Positions 8,787 through 18,039 of a stretch of DNA of 64,000 bases are shown here, one piece after another. The translations under genes and the position numbers were made by a program. Below the pieces are notes generated by a model. It saw nothing but the letters and a program-made list of their open reading frames with translations. It did no database searches and was not told the DNA's origin. How positions within the stretch are numbered: position 1 is the first letter of the stretch; each line of letters starts with the position of its first letter. Origin of the DNA: Flavobacteriales bacterium UBA852 (GTDB lineage: Bacteria > Bacteroidota > Bacteroidia > Flavobacteriales_E > Vicingaceae); contig DBGO01000015.1 in assembly GCA_002295925.1 (NCBI GenBank), forward strand, positions 92,388 to 156,387. The letters are read 5' to 3'.

Positions 8787-10547
8787 ATGACTGCACATTC
8801 ACATAAAAAGGATTGGTTATTTACTTACGTATTCAGTACAGACCATAAAATGATTTCTAAGCAATTCCTGTTTACAGGTTTTATTATGGGATTTATAGGA
8901 ATGCTGATGAGTACGTTTTTCCGTTTACAATTAGGTTGGCCAGGAGAAAGTTTTGAAGTTTTCAAAATGTTTTTGGGCGACTGGGCTACTGAAGGAGTTC
9001 TAAATCCTGATAAATATTTGGCATTGGTTACAATGCACGGAACTATTATGGTATTCTTTTTGTTGACCGGTGGTTTAAGTGGTACGTTCAGTAACTTACT
9101 TATTCCGTTGCAAATTGGTGCTCGTGATATGGCCAGTGGATTCATTAATATGCTTTCTTATTGGTTATTCTTTTTATCAAGTGTAGTAATGCTTGTATCT
9201 TTATTTGTTGAAGGTGGTTCCGCTTCTGCAGGTTGGACAATATACCCACCTCTTAGTGCACTTCCTCAAGCAATTCCAGGTTCTGGGTTAGGTATGACAT
9301 TATGGCTAATCTCTATGACTATATTTATTGCTTCCTCACTATTAGGTTCGCTAAATTATATTGTAACTATACTAAACCTCCGTACCAAAGGAATGAAAAT
9401 GACAAGAATGCCATTGACAATTTGGGCATTCTTATTTACTGCTATTTTAGGTGTATTATCTTTCCCTGTATTATTATCTGCAGCATTGTTATTAGTATTT
9501 GACAGAAGTTTTGGAACATCGTTCTATTTGTCTGATATTTTCATGGGTGGAGAATTATTACCTTATGAAGGAGGTAGCCCAATACTATTTGAACATTTAT
9601 TTTGGTTCTTAGGACACCCTGAGGTATATATTGTTTTATTACCTGCTTTAGGTATTACTTCTGAAATTGTATCAACAATGTCTCGTAAACCCATCTTCGG
9701 GTATCGTGCAATGGTTGGCTCTATGATGGCAATTGGATTTTTATCTATGATTGTATGGGGGCACCATATGTTCGTAACTGGTATGAACCCATTTTTAGGA
9801 GCTGTATTTACATTTACTACATTATTAATTGCTATTCCTTCTGCTGTAAAAGTGTTTAATTACCTGACTACCTTATGGAAAGGTAATATTAAGTTCACAC
9901 CGGCAATGTTGTTTAGTATTGGATTGGTTTCAACTTTTATTTCAGGAGGTTTAACTGGGCTTATTCTTGGTGATTCGGCACTTGATATAAATGTTCACGA
10001 CACTTATTTTGTAGTAGGTCACTTCCATATTGTAATGGGATTATCTGCGGTATTTGGAATGTTTGCCGGTGTTTATCATTGGGCACCCAAAATGTTTGGA
10101 CGTATGATGAACAATCAATTGGGAGTAGCTCACTTCTGGTTAACATTTGCTTCAGCTTATGGTGTGTTCTTCCCAATGCACTTTTTGGGATTAGCAGGTG
10201 TACCAAGACGTTATTACACCAATTCAAACTTCCCATTGTTCGATAATTTTGTTGATTTGAATGAATTAGTTTCAATATTTGCAATAATTGCCGCTTTTGC
10301 TCAATTATTGTTTATCGTGAACTTGATTTATACTGCCTTTAGAGGACCAAAAGCCACAAGAAACCCATGGCATGGAAACACACTTGAGTGGACAACGCCT
10401 GTTGAACATATTCACGGAAACTGGCCCGGAGAAATACCTGAGGTTCATCGTTGGGCTTACGATTACAGTAAACCAGGAGCAGAAAATGATTATATCCCTC
10501 AAACTGTACCGTTAGGTCCAGATGAAGAAGATGAAGGTGGTCATTAA
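8787..10547 (+). CDS. coxA: Cytochrome c oxidase subunit I (heme a, a3-CuB)
   Basis: This is the catalytic subunit of a heme-copper oxidase, reducing O2 to water with proton pumping. Twelve transmembrane helices fit the 586 residues. Diagnostic motifs are the low-spin heme His in MHGTIMVFF, the CuB and cross-linked Tyr motif GHPEVYIVLLP, the two CuB histidines in WGHHMF, and the heme a3/a histidines in DTYFVVGHFHIVMG. The HPEVY tyrosine marks an A-type oxidase rather than cbb3. It is the last gene of the respiratory operon, and a strong terminator starts 24 bases after the stop. Subunits III and IV are not in this window. Confidence 0.96.
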   Translation: MTAHSHKKDWLFTYVFSTDHKMISKQFLFTGFIMGFIGMLMSTFFRLQLGWPGESFEVFKMFLGDWATEGVLNPDKYLALVTMHGTIMVFFLLTGGLSGTFSNLLIPLQIGARDMASGFINMLSYWLFFLSSVVMLVSLFVEGGSASAGWTIYPPLSALPQAIPGSGLGMTLWLISMTIFIASSLLGSLNYIVTILNLRTKGMKMTRMPLTIWAFLFTAILGVLSFPVLLSAALLLVFDRSFGTSFYLSDIFMGGELLPYEGGSPILFEHLFWFLGHPEVYIVLLPALGITSEIVSTMSRKPIFGYRAMVGSMMAIGFLSMIVWGHHMFVTGMNPFLGAVFTFTTLLIAIPSAVKVFNYLTTLWKGNIKFTPAMLFSIGLVSTFISGGLTGLILGDSALDINVHDTYFVVGHFHIVMGLSAVFGMFAGVYHWAPKMFGRMMNNQLGVAHFWLTFASAYGVFFPMHFLGLAGVPRRYYTNSNFPLFDNFVDLNELVSIFAIIAAFAQLLFIVNLIYTAFRGPKATRNPWHGNTLEWTTPVEHIHGNWPGEIPEVHRWAYDYSKPGAENDYIPQTVPLGPDEEDEGGH

Positions 10548-10571
10548 AAAATCACATATCTCAATATTATC

Positions 10572-10606
10572 AAAAATGTCCTTAACCATTGTTAAGGGCA
10601 TTTTTT
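10572..10606 (+). terminator. Rho-independent terminator after coxA
   Basis: A near-perfect hairpin with arms AAAAATGTCCTTAAC and GTTAAGGGCATTTTT around a CATT loop (one G:U pair) ends in a run of T. It closes the act-cox operon. It also contains the ATG (10576) and first signal-peptide codons of the next open frame. Confidence 0.85.
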
Positions 10607-11187
10607 GTATTGTATTAATTTTCTTCACTACAAATATTTTTTCTCAAGCAACCGTTTTTGAAGGAAATATCAGAAAAGCTCTTCACACCAAACCAAAAAT
10701 TAAATTTAAACTTGATAACAGAAACAGTTTTGTTACCAATTCATTTGCACGAACTTTTGGCGTTAAAGCGGCACTTGACTTTAACAAAATCTTGGAATTT
10801 GGCATTGGCTATAATTTTTTGATTTCGAATTATCGAAAATATTTTAATGCAGAAAATCGAACCTTGTATTACAACTATTTTTCTCCCTATTTGCAATACA
10901 ACATTCTGTTAAAATCAAAATTTGAGATTCAACTTCCTGTTCAATTTGGTATTGGAAATTCTTACTTTGAATATTTTGGCAAAACATATAATAAGTCATT
11001 GATGATATCGTATGAGCCGGCAATTACGTTTTTATATAAACCATTTCCTTTTCTAGGGTTGGGAGCAGGTACCGGTTATCGGTTAATGATTGTTTCAAAT
11101 ACTAAAATTGATGAAAAATTTACTTCACCAATTTATTTATACAAAATCATTTTCTTTTTTAATACCATTTTTAAAAATAAGGATTAA
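10576..11187 (+). CDS. Exported beta-strand-rich protein of unknown function
   Basis: I do not recognise a named family. From the ATG at 10576 the first ~24 residues form a signal peptide (one Lys, then a hydrophobic core, then FSQ). The remaining ~180 residues alternate polar and aromatic or aliphatic residues with many Tyr, Phe and Gly. This resembles a small outer-membrane beta-barrel or a porin-like protein. The frame can be extended to an ATG at 10522 inside coxA, but that would put a charged stretch before the signal. The chosen start codon lies within the terminator hairpin of the upstream operon, so the true start and promoter are uncertain. ruvB follows after 38 bases. Confidence 0.6.
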   Translation: MSLTIVKGIFCIVLIFFTTNIFSQATVFEGNIRKALHTKPKIKFKLDNRNSFVTNSFARTFGVKAALDFNKILEFGIGYNFLISNYRKYFNAENRTLYYNYFSPYLQYNILLKSKFEIQLPVQFGIGNSYFEYFGKTYNKSLMISYEPAITFLYKPFPFLGLGAGTGYRLMIVSNTKIDEKFTSPIYLYKIIFFFNTIFKNKD

Positions 11188-11198
11188 ATAAATTACTG

Positions 11199-11206
11199 TA
11201 AATTTG
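11199..11206 (+). promoter_or_regulatory. Candidate -7 element for ruvB
   Basis: TAAATTTG matches the Bacteroidota -7 consensus TAnnTTTG and lies 20 bases before the ruvB ATG. No good TTG -33 element stands at the usual spacing, so this is weak. Confidence 0.35.
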
Positions 11207-11225
11207 TTTATTCACAATTAGCAGT

Positions 11226-12248
11226 ATGAACGAATACCTTGACCCTGAAAATGAAAATTTATCCAATTCCGAAAAGGAATTTGAAAAAGTCTTACGACCC
11301 TTATCGTTTGACGACTTTACAGGGCAAGAATCTGTTGTGGAAAATTTAAAGGTATTTGTTACGGCAGCATTACAAAGAGGAGAGTCGCTCGACCATGTTT
11401 TATTACACGGTCCGCCCGGATTGGGGAAAACGACATTAGCCAATATCATTGCTAACGAATTGGATGTAAACTTTAAGGTTACCAGTGGTCCTGTTTTGGA
11501 AAAGCCCGGTGATTTAGCCGGTTTGCTTACCAATTTAGAACATGGCGATGTGTTATTTATAGATGAAATACATCGTTTAAGTCCTGTAGTGGAAGAATAC
11601 TTGTATTCTGCCATGGAGGATTATAAAATTGATATAATGATTGATGCCGGACCTAATGCTCGTTCGGTACAAATTGAATTAAATCCGTTTACTCTGATAG
11701 GCGCAACTACTCGAACCGGGTTACTTACAGCTCCTTTACGAGCCCGATTTGGCATCCTCTCGCGCTTAGAGTATTATGATACGACTTTACTTACTAAAAT
11801 CGTTAAACGTTCTGCCGGTATTTTGAAAGTGGAGATTGACGAAAAAGCCGCTATCGAAATTGCTTCAAGAAGCAGAGGTACACCTCGAATTGCAAATGCT
11901 TTGCTTCGCAGGGTAAGAGATTTTGCACAAGTAAAAGGCAATGGAAGAATTACTTTGGCAATAGCCAAACATGCTTTAGAGGCACTAAATGTAGATAAAA
12001 ATGGATTGGATGAAATGGATAACCGAATTTTGTCGGCAATTATTGATAAATTTAAAGGCGGCCCGGTAGGATTGACAACCATTGCCACTGCTGTAAGCGA
12101 ACAAGCCGGAACAATAGAAGAAGTGTACGAACCGTATTTGATAAAAGAAGGCTATTTGATAAGAACACCTCGAGGTAGAGAAGCTACTGAAAAAGCATAT
12201 AAACATTTGGGACGAATAAAAAATCCCGATCAAGGAACCTTGTTTTAG
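11226..12248 (+). CDS. ruvB: Holliday junction branch migration ATPase RuvB
   Basis: RuvB is the hexameric AAA+ motor that, with RuvA, drives branch migration of Holliday junctions in recombinational repair. Visible features are the family N-terminus (LRPLSFDDFTGQ), Walker A GPPGLGKTT from residue 61, Walker B LFIDEIHRL, the sensor 1 and arginine-finger segment GATTRTGLLTAPLRARFG, and a C-terminal winged-helix domain ending in PRGREATEKAYKHLG. At 340 residues it has the standard length. queG follows after 9 bases and is probably co-transcribed. Confidence 0.97.
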   Translation: MNEYLDPENENLSNSEKEFEKVLRPLSFDDFTGQESVVENLKVFVTAALQRGESLDHVLLHGPPGLGKTTLANIIANELDVNFKVTSGPVLEKPGDLAGLLTNLEHGDVLFIDEIHRLSPVVEEYLYSAMEDYKIDIMIDAGPNARSVQIELNPFTLIGATTRTGLLTAPLRARFGILSRLEYYDTTLLTKIVKRSAGILKVEIDEKAAIEIASRSRGTPRIANALLRRVRDFAQVKGNGRITLAIAKHALEALNVDKNGLDEMDNRILSAIIDKFKGGPVGLTTIATAVSEQAGTIEEVYEPYLIKEGYLIRTPRGREATEKAYKHLGRIKNPDQGTLF

Positions 12249-12257
12249 CATTATTTT

Positions 12258-13202
12258 ATGCCATTTTCCGTAACTGAAAAAGCGCACGCACAAAAAATAA
12301 AACAACTTGCCCAAGAATTTGGCTTTTTGGATTGTGGCATTGTAAAAGCCGATTTTTTGCCAAAAGAAGCAGAGCGTTTAAAAGAATGGCTGTCCAATGA
12401 ATATCACGGCGAAATGAAATACATGGAAAATCATTTCGAAAAACGGGTGAATCCTGCAAAACTTGTTGAAAATACAAAATCCGTTATTGTTCTTACCTAT
12501 AATTATTATCCAACTAAAAAGCAACGGGAAGATTCTTACAAAATAGCCAAATATGCTTATGGAAAAGACTATCATTTTATATTGAAAGAAAAATTACAAA
12601 AGTTATGGCTGGCTATTGAAAATACATTGGATATAAAAATGCAAGGAAGAATTTTTGTAGATTCGGCACCGGTTTTGGAACGTTCGCTTGCTCAACAAGC
12701 CGGTTTGGGATGGATAGGGAAAAACACAATGCTCATCAGCAAACAAAAGGGCTCGTTTTTTTTCATCAGTGAATTATTTGTAGATATTCCCTTGGCTTAC
12801 GACACACCATTTAAAACCGACCATTGTGGTACATGCACACGATGTATAGAGGCGTGTCCTACCGATGCTATTTTGCCCGGTAAAACCTTAAATGCAAAAC
12901 AATGCATCTCTTATTTTACCATTGAGTTAAAAGACGAAAATTTATCTGCACATGTAAATAAAAAATGGGATGATTGGATTTTTGGATGTGATATTTGTCA
13001 AGATGTATGTCCGTGGAATCGCTTTGCAACACCACATAACGAACCTGCATTTGAGCCCGATACCCGATTGCTCAATTTTTCAAAAAGTGATTGGGAAAAT
13101 CTCTCAAAAGAAGAGTTTAACCAAATATTTAAAAAATCTGCTGTAAAACGCACAAAATACAGTGGATTGATGAGAAATATTAAGTTTTTGAAAGAAAATT
13201 AA
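12258..13202 (+). CDS. queG: tRNA epoxyqueuosine(34) reductase QueG
   Basis: QueG performs the last step of queuosine synthesis, reducing epoxyqueuosine to queuosine in the tRNA anticodon wobble position with cobalamin and two 4Fe-4S clusters. The cluster cysteines are clear: CGTCTRCIEACP near residue 190 and CDICQDVCP further on. The N-terminal cobalamin-binding half contains the conserved VDSAPVLERSLAQQAGLGWIG region. The 314 residues match the short form of the family, without the C-terminal HEAT domain. It is the second gene of the ruvB-queG pair and acts in the cytoplasm. Confidence 0.95.
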   Translation: MPFSVTEKAHAQKIKQLAQEFGFLDCGIVKADFLPKEAERLKEWLSNEYHGEMKYMENHFEKRVNPAKLVENTKSVIVLTYNYYPTKKQREDSYKIAKYAYGKDYHFILKEKLQKLWLAIENTLDIKMQGRIFVDSAPVLERSLAQQAGLGWIGKNTMLISKQKGSFFFISELFVDIPLAYDTPFKTDHCGTCTRCIEACPTDAILPGKTLNAKQCISYFTIELKDENLSAHVNKKWDDWIFGCDICQDVCPWNRFATPHNEPAFEPDTRLLNFSKSDWENLSKEEFNQIFKKSAVKRTKYSGLMRNIKFLKEN

Positions 13203-13277
13203 CACAATTCGTACACAACATTTTTTCAAAAGATTCGTAAAAATGGCATAGGGTTTGCATAAATTCTAAAAAAACGA

Positions 13278-14099
13278 ATGCTTATGAAAAAGATAATCAG
13301 AAATATTACACTATTCTTGGCAGTATTTGCTTTTTCGGCATTTAATACATCAAAATTCGATACTATTGAAATAGGAAATGTAAAATTTCCGAAGGTTGAA
13401 AATAAAGCATTTAAACCGGGTGAACGATTGGAATATCGTTTACACTATGGCTTTATTGATGCCGGAATTGCCGAGCTGACCGTAGAAAAATTGAACAAAA
13501 AAATAAACGGTCGTGATATATATCATATGGTAGGAAAGGGAAGAAGCAAAGGAACATTCGATTGGTTTTTTAAAGTCAGAGACCGTTATGAAACGTATGT
13601 AGATGCCGAAGGATTGTTCCCTTGGATGTTTGTTCGCCGGGTAGATGAAGGAGGATATAAATTCAGTCAAGATTATGTGTTTTATCAACATAAACAAAAA
13701 GTAAAAACACAAGACAATAAAGAGTTTGAAGTACCATTAGGCGTGCAAGATATGCTTTCGGCGTTTTATTATGCCCGCAATATGGATTTCAGTAAAGCAA
13801 AAGAAGGTGATGTGTTTACCATTACCACATTTGTTGATGATGAAGTATGGCCTTTGAAAATTAAATATGCCGGTAAAGACATTGTAAAAGTAAACGGTAA
13901 AAAGTATAAAGCTTTGAAGTTCCACCCTGTTATACAAACAGGCAGAATATTTAAAGATGAAGATGATTTGAATGTTTGGATTTCTGACGATAACAATAAA
14001 GTACCTTTACTGGCAGAAGCTAAAATATTGGTAGGTTCAATAAAAATGGAGTTAGAAGATTATGACGGATTAGCTTCGCCATTGCCAAGAGTAAAATAA
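13278..14099 (+). CDS. DUF3108 exported protein
   Basis: The protein belongs to the DUF3108 family of exported proteins with no assigned activity. An N-terminal signal (from Met1 or Met3 at 13284, MKKIIRNITLFLAVFAFSA) is followed by a beta-rich domain. The family pattern is visible in FKPGERLEYRLHYGFIDAGIAELTVE and in the segment WFFKVRDRYETYVDAEGLFP. No catalytic motif or lipobox is seen. It is 75 bases downstream of queG and ends in its own terminator, so it is likely a single transcript. A periplasmic or outer-membrane-facing role is plausible but unproven. Confidence 0.82.
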   Translation: MLMKKIIRNITLFLAVFAFSAFNTSKFDTIEIGNVKFPKVENKAFKPGERLEYRLHYGFIDAGIAELTVEKLNKKINGRDIYHMVGKGRSKGTFDWFFKVRDRYETYVDAEGLFPWMFVRRVDEGGYKFSQDYVFYQHKQKVKTQDNKEFEVPLGVQDMLSAFYYARNMDFSKAKEGDVFTITTFVDDEVWPLKIKYAGKDIVKVNGKKYKALKFHPVIQTGRIFKDEDDLNVWISDDNNKVPLLAEAKILVGSIKMELEDYDGLASPLPRVK

Positions 14100-14115
14100 C
14101 AAAATTTATTCACCG

Positions 14116-14154
14116 AAAAAACAAGGGGATGCAATTGCATGCTCTTGTTTTTTT
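14116..14154 (+). terminator. Rho-independent terminator after the DUF3108 gene
   Basis: An AAAAAACAAGGGG left arm pairs with GCTCTTGTTTTTT across the internal palindrome ATGCAATTGCAT, with one mismatch, and ends in a T run. It lies 17 bases after the stop at 14099. Confidence 0.75.
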
Positions 14155-14163
14155 ATATCTTTG
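14135..14163 (+). promoter_or_regulatory. Promoter of the patatin gene
   Basis: TTG at 14135-14137, an 18-base spacer and TATCTTTG at 14156-14163 match the Bacteroidota promoter consensus. The ATG of the patatin gene lies 17 bases downstream. The -33 element falls inside the preceding terminator hairpin. Confidence 0.6.
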
Positions 14164-14179
14164 AATAAAAAAAACTAAA

Positions 14180-14947
14180 ATGAAAATAGCTTTTGTGTTA
14201 TCCGGTGGAGGAGCAAGAGGAATAGCCCATTTGGGGTTTATTGATGCAATGAAAGATATTGGAATTACACCTGATATTATTTCCGGAACAAGTGCCGGAG
14301 CAATTGTCGGGGGATTTTACGCTAATGGTTATTCTAGTAAAGAAACAATTAATATTATAAATAAAACAAATTTATTAAAGTTTGTAAGATTTTCATTTTC
14401 AGGCGGATTATTATCAATGCAGGGATTTAAAAATATTTACGAAGAGTATTTTAAAATTAAAGATTTTGAATCACTCCCAATAGAATTAAAAGTTGTTGCT
14501 ACTGATATTCATGATGGTAAAGAACAATGCTTTTATTCTGGAGATATTGTAAATCCTATTATGGCCTCATCAACTATTCCCACTTTATTTGAGCCAACAA
14601 AAATAAACGGTAAAAATTACATTGATGGTGGAGTAGTTAATAATTTCCCTGTTGAATATGTTTTAGATAAAAATAACATCGTATTTGGACAATATGCTAA
14701 TCCGTGGTTAGAAAAGGATAATATACAATCTTATAAAGAGTTAATTGAACGTACTTTTCATTTAGCAATTCATGCAAGCAACAGGCAACGAATGGAGAAA
14801 TGCCATTATTTTCAAGAACCGAAAGAGTTAGCTAATTTCACAATGTTTGATATAACTCAAGCAAATAAAATTTATAAAATCGGTTATAATGAGACCATTA
14901 AAAATGCAAAGTTAATAGAAGAAAAATTAAAAGTAGTTACCGGATAA
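14180..14947 (+). CDS. Patatin-like phospholipase / acyl hydrolase
   Basis: This is a bacterial patatin-family serine acyl hydrolase, probably acting on membrane or storage lipids. The oxyanion loop GGGARG (residues 9-14), the nucleophile elbow GTSAG (Ser38) and the DGG motif (Asp149) of the catalytic dyad are all present. At 255 residues it is a minimal, cytoplasmic single-domain patatin with no signal peptide and no outer-membrane barrel. Its 3' end overlaps the convergent adhesin gene by 11 bases. Substrate is unknown; the motifs make the family call secure. Confidence 0.93.
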   Translation: MKIAFVLSGGGARGIAHLGFIDAMKDIGITPDIISGTSAGAIVGGFYANGYSSKETINIINKTNLLKFVRFSFSGGLLSMQGFKNIYEEYFKIKDFESLPIELKVVATDIHDGKEQCFYSGDIVNPIMASSTIPTLFEPTKINGKNYIDGGVVNNFPVEYVLDKNNIVFGQYANPWLEKDNIQSYKELIERTFHLAIHASNRQRMEKCHYFQEPKELANFTMFDITQANKIYKIGYNETIKNAKLIEEKLKVVTG

Positions 14948-17900
14948 CATTTACCGAACCAATTTTTTCAATTTCTTTATTGTTGTAACCGGTTAAAATA
15001 ACTTTCCAAACATAAACTCCAAGCGGCACAGGTTTCCCTTGATAAGTTCCATCCCAACCGGAAGATAAATCATCGGTTTCGAACAGTAATTCGCCCCATC
15101 GATTAAAAATATAAAGTTTAGCATTTTCAATACCTAATCCTTTTAACGTGAAAAAATCATTTATTCCATCACCATCCGGTGTGAAAGCATTTGGAGCGTA
15201 AATAATTAATGGTGGTTCAATTTCTTTTATTAGCGTATCGGTACAACCAATATTATCCGTTACCACCAAAATTACTTCGTGCGTTCCTTGTTCTTCGAAC
15301 GAGTAAATTGGGTTTTGCTGCAATGAAGTATCAACAGGAGAGAATGTCCAATGCCATCCTACAATATTAAAATAAGAAGAATCTTCGAATTGTACCGTAA
15401 CATCCGAAAGAAACGTATAAGAGAAGTTTGCCGTAGGTTGTTGAGTATCTACAGTTGCAATATCCGATGCCGTAGATTGGCAATCATCCGAAACGGTAAC
15501 AGTATAATTTGTATAAGTAGCAGGAGAAACCGCAATATTGCTTCCCATACTGCCATTTGACCAAGTATAATTATAAGGTGGTAACCCTCCGGTTGCAGTA
15601 GCATTAAGATAAGCGACATCTCCAACACAAATCAGTGTGTCATTTACGGTAACTTTTAAAGTGTCTAAATTAGGAACTGTAATTGTTACAGTAGCTTTGG
15701 TAGAATCCATAGCACAAGAATCATTCACATAAGCCGTATAGGTTGTCGTTGAAGTTGGATTGACCAATAATGGATTACTGTTGTAAGTATTATTTCCATC
15801 CGACCAATAAAAATATTTTGTATTGAAAGAACCGCCTGAATAATTAGCAGAAATAAATACAGAATCCCCCGGACACTTAACGGTTGTATCATTTGAAACA
15901 TTTATTGTTAAGGGATTATATGTCATAACTACAACCGAAGCTAAAGCCGTTGCCGTATTGCCACATGTATCCGTAACAGAAACAGAATATAATGATGTAT
16001 TGCTTGGTTTTACTGTAATGGAAGAGGTTGTGTCACCAGTATTCCATAAGATATGCTTGCCAAACAAACCTCCGGTAATATTAGCACTTAATGTTGCAGA
16101 ATCATTAATACAAAATATTGTATCGTTTAATACGGAAATAGTCAATGGAGTTGTAGCTTTCCAAACATTCACCGTAATAGAATCGTTAACTTCAAAATAG
16201 CATCGGTCGGTAACAGTTAAAACATACGTTGTAGTATCATTTGGCGTATCCGAAATTGAGGGTGTAATCGATTGTCCGCTGTTCCAGTTGTATTGAATAG
16301 GTATAGCTCCGCCATTGGCAATTCCGGTTAATGTGACGGATTCGCCCCAGCAAATATTAGTGTCATTATTCAACATCGTTAATGATAAAGGCGTATAAGG
16401 CACAACGGTAACATTTATAGTGTCGGTTGCTGTTTGGTTACATAAGTCTGTAACAGTAATAATGTAATCAGTTGTTACATTAGGGCTGACAATAATGCTG
16501 CTGTCTGTTTGTCCGGTACTCCATAAATATTGATAACCTCCGGCACCGGAAATTACATTTACATCAAGTTGGAAAGTATCTTGAGGACATATCTTATATT
16601 GATCGGGAGAAACATTAATGGATAACGGATTTTGACTGTAATAGGTAACCAAAGCACTGTCAACCAATTGATATACATTACAAGTGTCAGAAACTATTAC
16701 TGAGTAATAGGTAGTTTGATTAGGGATAACCCATATGGTATCGGTTGTTTCTCCCGTACTCCATAAGACATTAAAATTATTTGGAACAGGATCTATCCAA
16801 ACCGGGACAGAATCATTCACACAAGCAGTAAATGAAGTGTCATGAACAATTAAGGGAGGAGGTGTGAAGTCTGCAATGTAAAAGGTTACCATTTGCGTGT
16901 CAGGAATATTACATACTTCTTGAATTAAAAGGAAAGAAACTGTTTCTAAGGGTTCGGTAATACCATCAGTAAAGGCATTGATAGTAATTAATAATGAATC
17001 TTCGCCCGGTAAAAACAAAACGCTGTCCGGCACATTGGTATAATCGACGCCGTTAATAGCAACACCTCCCATAACAATATTAACATACTCCGAATCGGTG
17101 GTTATATTTCGTGTCATTAAAAATTCAGCAATACCGCATCCTTCATACAGAACAGAGTCACCGGTGCTGATACCAATATTGGAACTGAGATTTACTAAGT
17201 TTGAACTGAAACTTCCGGCTTCTAAAAATACACCTGAGTCATAAGAGCCATCGCCGGCATCGGCAATAGCTATCTTAATGTGATAAGTTAAGCCACAAGT
17301 AACAGGGTATTCGGCGGTTAATTTTACTGTTTTACCGTCAAATTGAATGTATTGCGGATTAGAATTATATGGAGCAGTAAATCCATCACCATTATCGATA
17401 TAATACGCAGAATTATTAAATAAATTTACATTGTCAATAGTAACCGGAGTAGTAGTGCCGGGGATTAAAGCAATATTAACAGAACTGTTTGAATATGGAC
17501 CGGCAATTCCCGGACCACTTAAGAAAAAACCAAAGGCATCATTATAACCGCTGTTTACAAATTCCAAGTACTCCTCAGAAGCAAATACATAATTAAATCT
17601 TACGGTATCGCCTTGCGGAACGAAATCAAATTCTAAAATTGCGGCATCATAAATGGTAACTCCTGCTATTGAAGATAAATCAGGGTCAGAACTTGTGGTA
17701 AATCCTCCACCGCCCAAAGTAGAACTTCCGCTGTTATTCGGGCCAACGGCAACATTTACATCGCCGGTTGCCAAAATTACTCCTGTATTAATACCAACAT
17801 TGGCATTTGTACTGTTAAATTCACCTATTTGGTTGGGGTCCGGAGCTGAAAAGGTAATGTTGGAAACGCTTACCCCTCCGCCAAGCAACACATTTTGCAC

Positions 17901-18017
17901 ATACCATGCGGCTGTATTTCCTGTATTAACAACTAATTGAGCGTAATTTTTAGTTGAAAAAATTAGAATTGTAAATAGTAATAAAATTTTAATGTTATGT
18001 TTAATTGTGGATATCAT
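14937..18017 (-). CDS. Large secreted adhesin-like protein with T9SS type B sorting domain
   Basis: A cell-surface or secreted protein of 1026 residues. A signal peptide (to ~residue 26) leads into a choice-of-anchor L type domain (~27-270), a Calx-beta-like segment (~285-380), and six Ig-like repeats of ~80 residues (~395-850), each with an LWSTG-type and a TTxYxVTVTD-type motif. A PKD-like domain (~855-930) precedes the gliding-motility-associated C-terminal domain (APNAFTPDGDG, IFNRWGELLFETDD, final SVNVIR). That last domain is the T9SS type B sorting signal, known to route cargo across the outer membrane. Adhesion is inferred. The gene starts 22 bases after the 18040-18432 gene and may share its transcript. 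Confidence 0.9.
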   Translation of the reverse strand: MISTIKHNIKILLLFTILIFSTKNYAQLVVNTGNTAAWYVQNVLLGGGVSVSNITFSAPDPNQIGEFNSTNANVGINTGVILATGDVNVAVGPNNSGSSTLGGGGFTTSSDPDLSSIAGVTIYDAAILEFDFVPQGDTVRFNYVFASEEYLEFVNSGYNDAFGFFLSGPGIAGPYSNSSVNIALIPGTTTPVTIDNVNLFNNSAYYIDNGDGFTAPYNSNPQYIQFDGKTVKLTAEYPVTCGLTYHIKIAIADAGDGSYDSGVFLEAGSFSSNLVNLSSNIGISTGDSVLYEGCGIAEFLMTRNITTDSEYVNIVMGGVAINGVDYTNVPDSVLFLPGEDSLLITINAFTDGITEPLETVSFLLIQEVCNIPDTQMVTFYIADFTPPPLIVHDTSFTACVNDSVPVWIDPVPNNFNVLWSTGETTDTIWVIPNQTTYYSVIVSDTCNVYQLVDSALVTYYSQNPLSINVSPDQYKICPQDTFQLDVNVISGAGGYQYLWSTGQTDSSIIVSPNVTTDYIITVTDLCNQTATDTINVTVVPYTPLSLTMLNNDTNICWGESVTLTGIANGGAIPIQYNWNSGQSITPSISDTPNDTTTYVLTVTDRCYFEVNDSITVNVWKATTPLTISVLNDTIFCINDSATLSANITGGLFGKHILWNTGDTTSSITVKPSNTSLYSVSVTDTCGNTATALASVVVMTYNPLTINVSNDTTVKCPGDSVFISANYSGGSFNTKYFYWSDGNNTYNSNPLLVNPTSTTTYTAYVNDSCAMDSTKATVTITVPNLDTLKVTVNDTLICVGDVAYLNATATGGLPPYNYTWSNGSMGSNIAVSPATYTNYTVTVSDDCQSTASDIATVDTQQPTANFSYTFLSDVTVQFEDSSYFNIVGWHWTFSPVDTSLQQNPIYSFEEQGTHEVILVVTDNIGCTDTLIKEIEPPLIIYAPNAFTPDGDGINDFFTLKGLGIENAKLYIFNRWGELLFETDDLSSGWDGTYQGKPVPLGVYVWKVILTGYNNKEIEKIGSVNVIR

Positions 18018-18039
18018 GCTGTTTTTAAAACGAATTTTT

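Noticed and set aside
11171..11614. A 147-codon open frame antisense to ruvB
   Set aside because: It overlaps the conserved Walker A region of ruvB on the other strand and shows no domain or start context.
13240..13262. TAGGGTTTG before the DUF3108 gene as a promoter -7 element
   Set aside because: The spacing inside the motif is one base longer than TAnnTTTG and no TTG partner is well placed.
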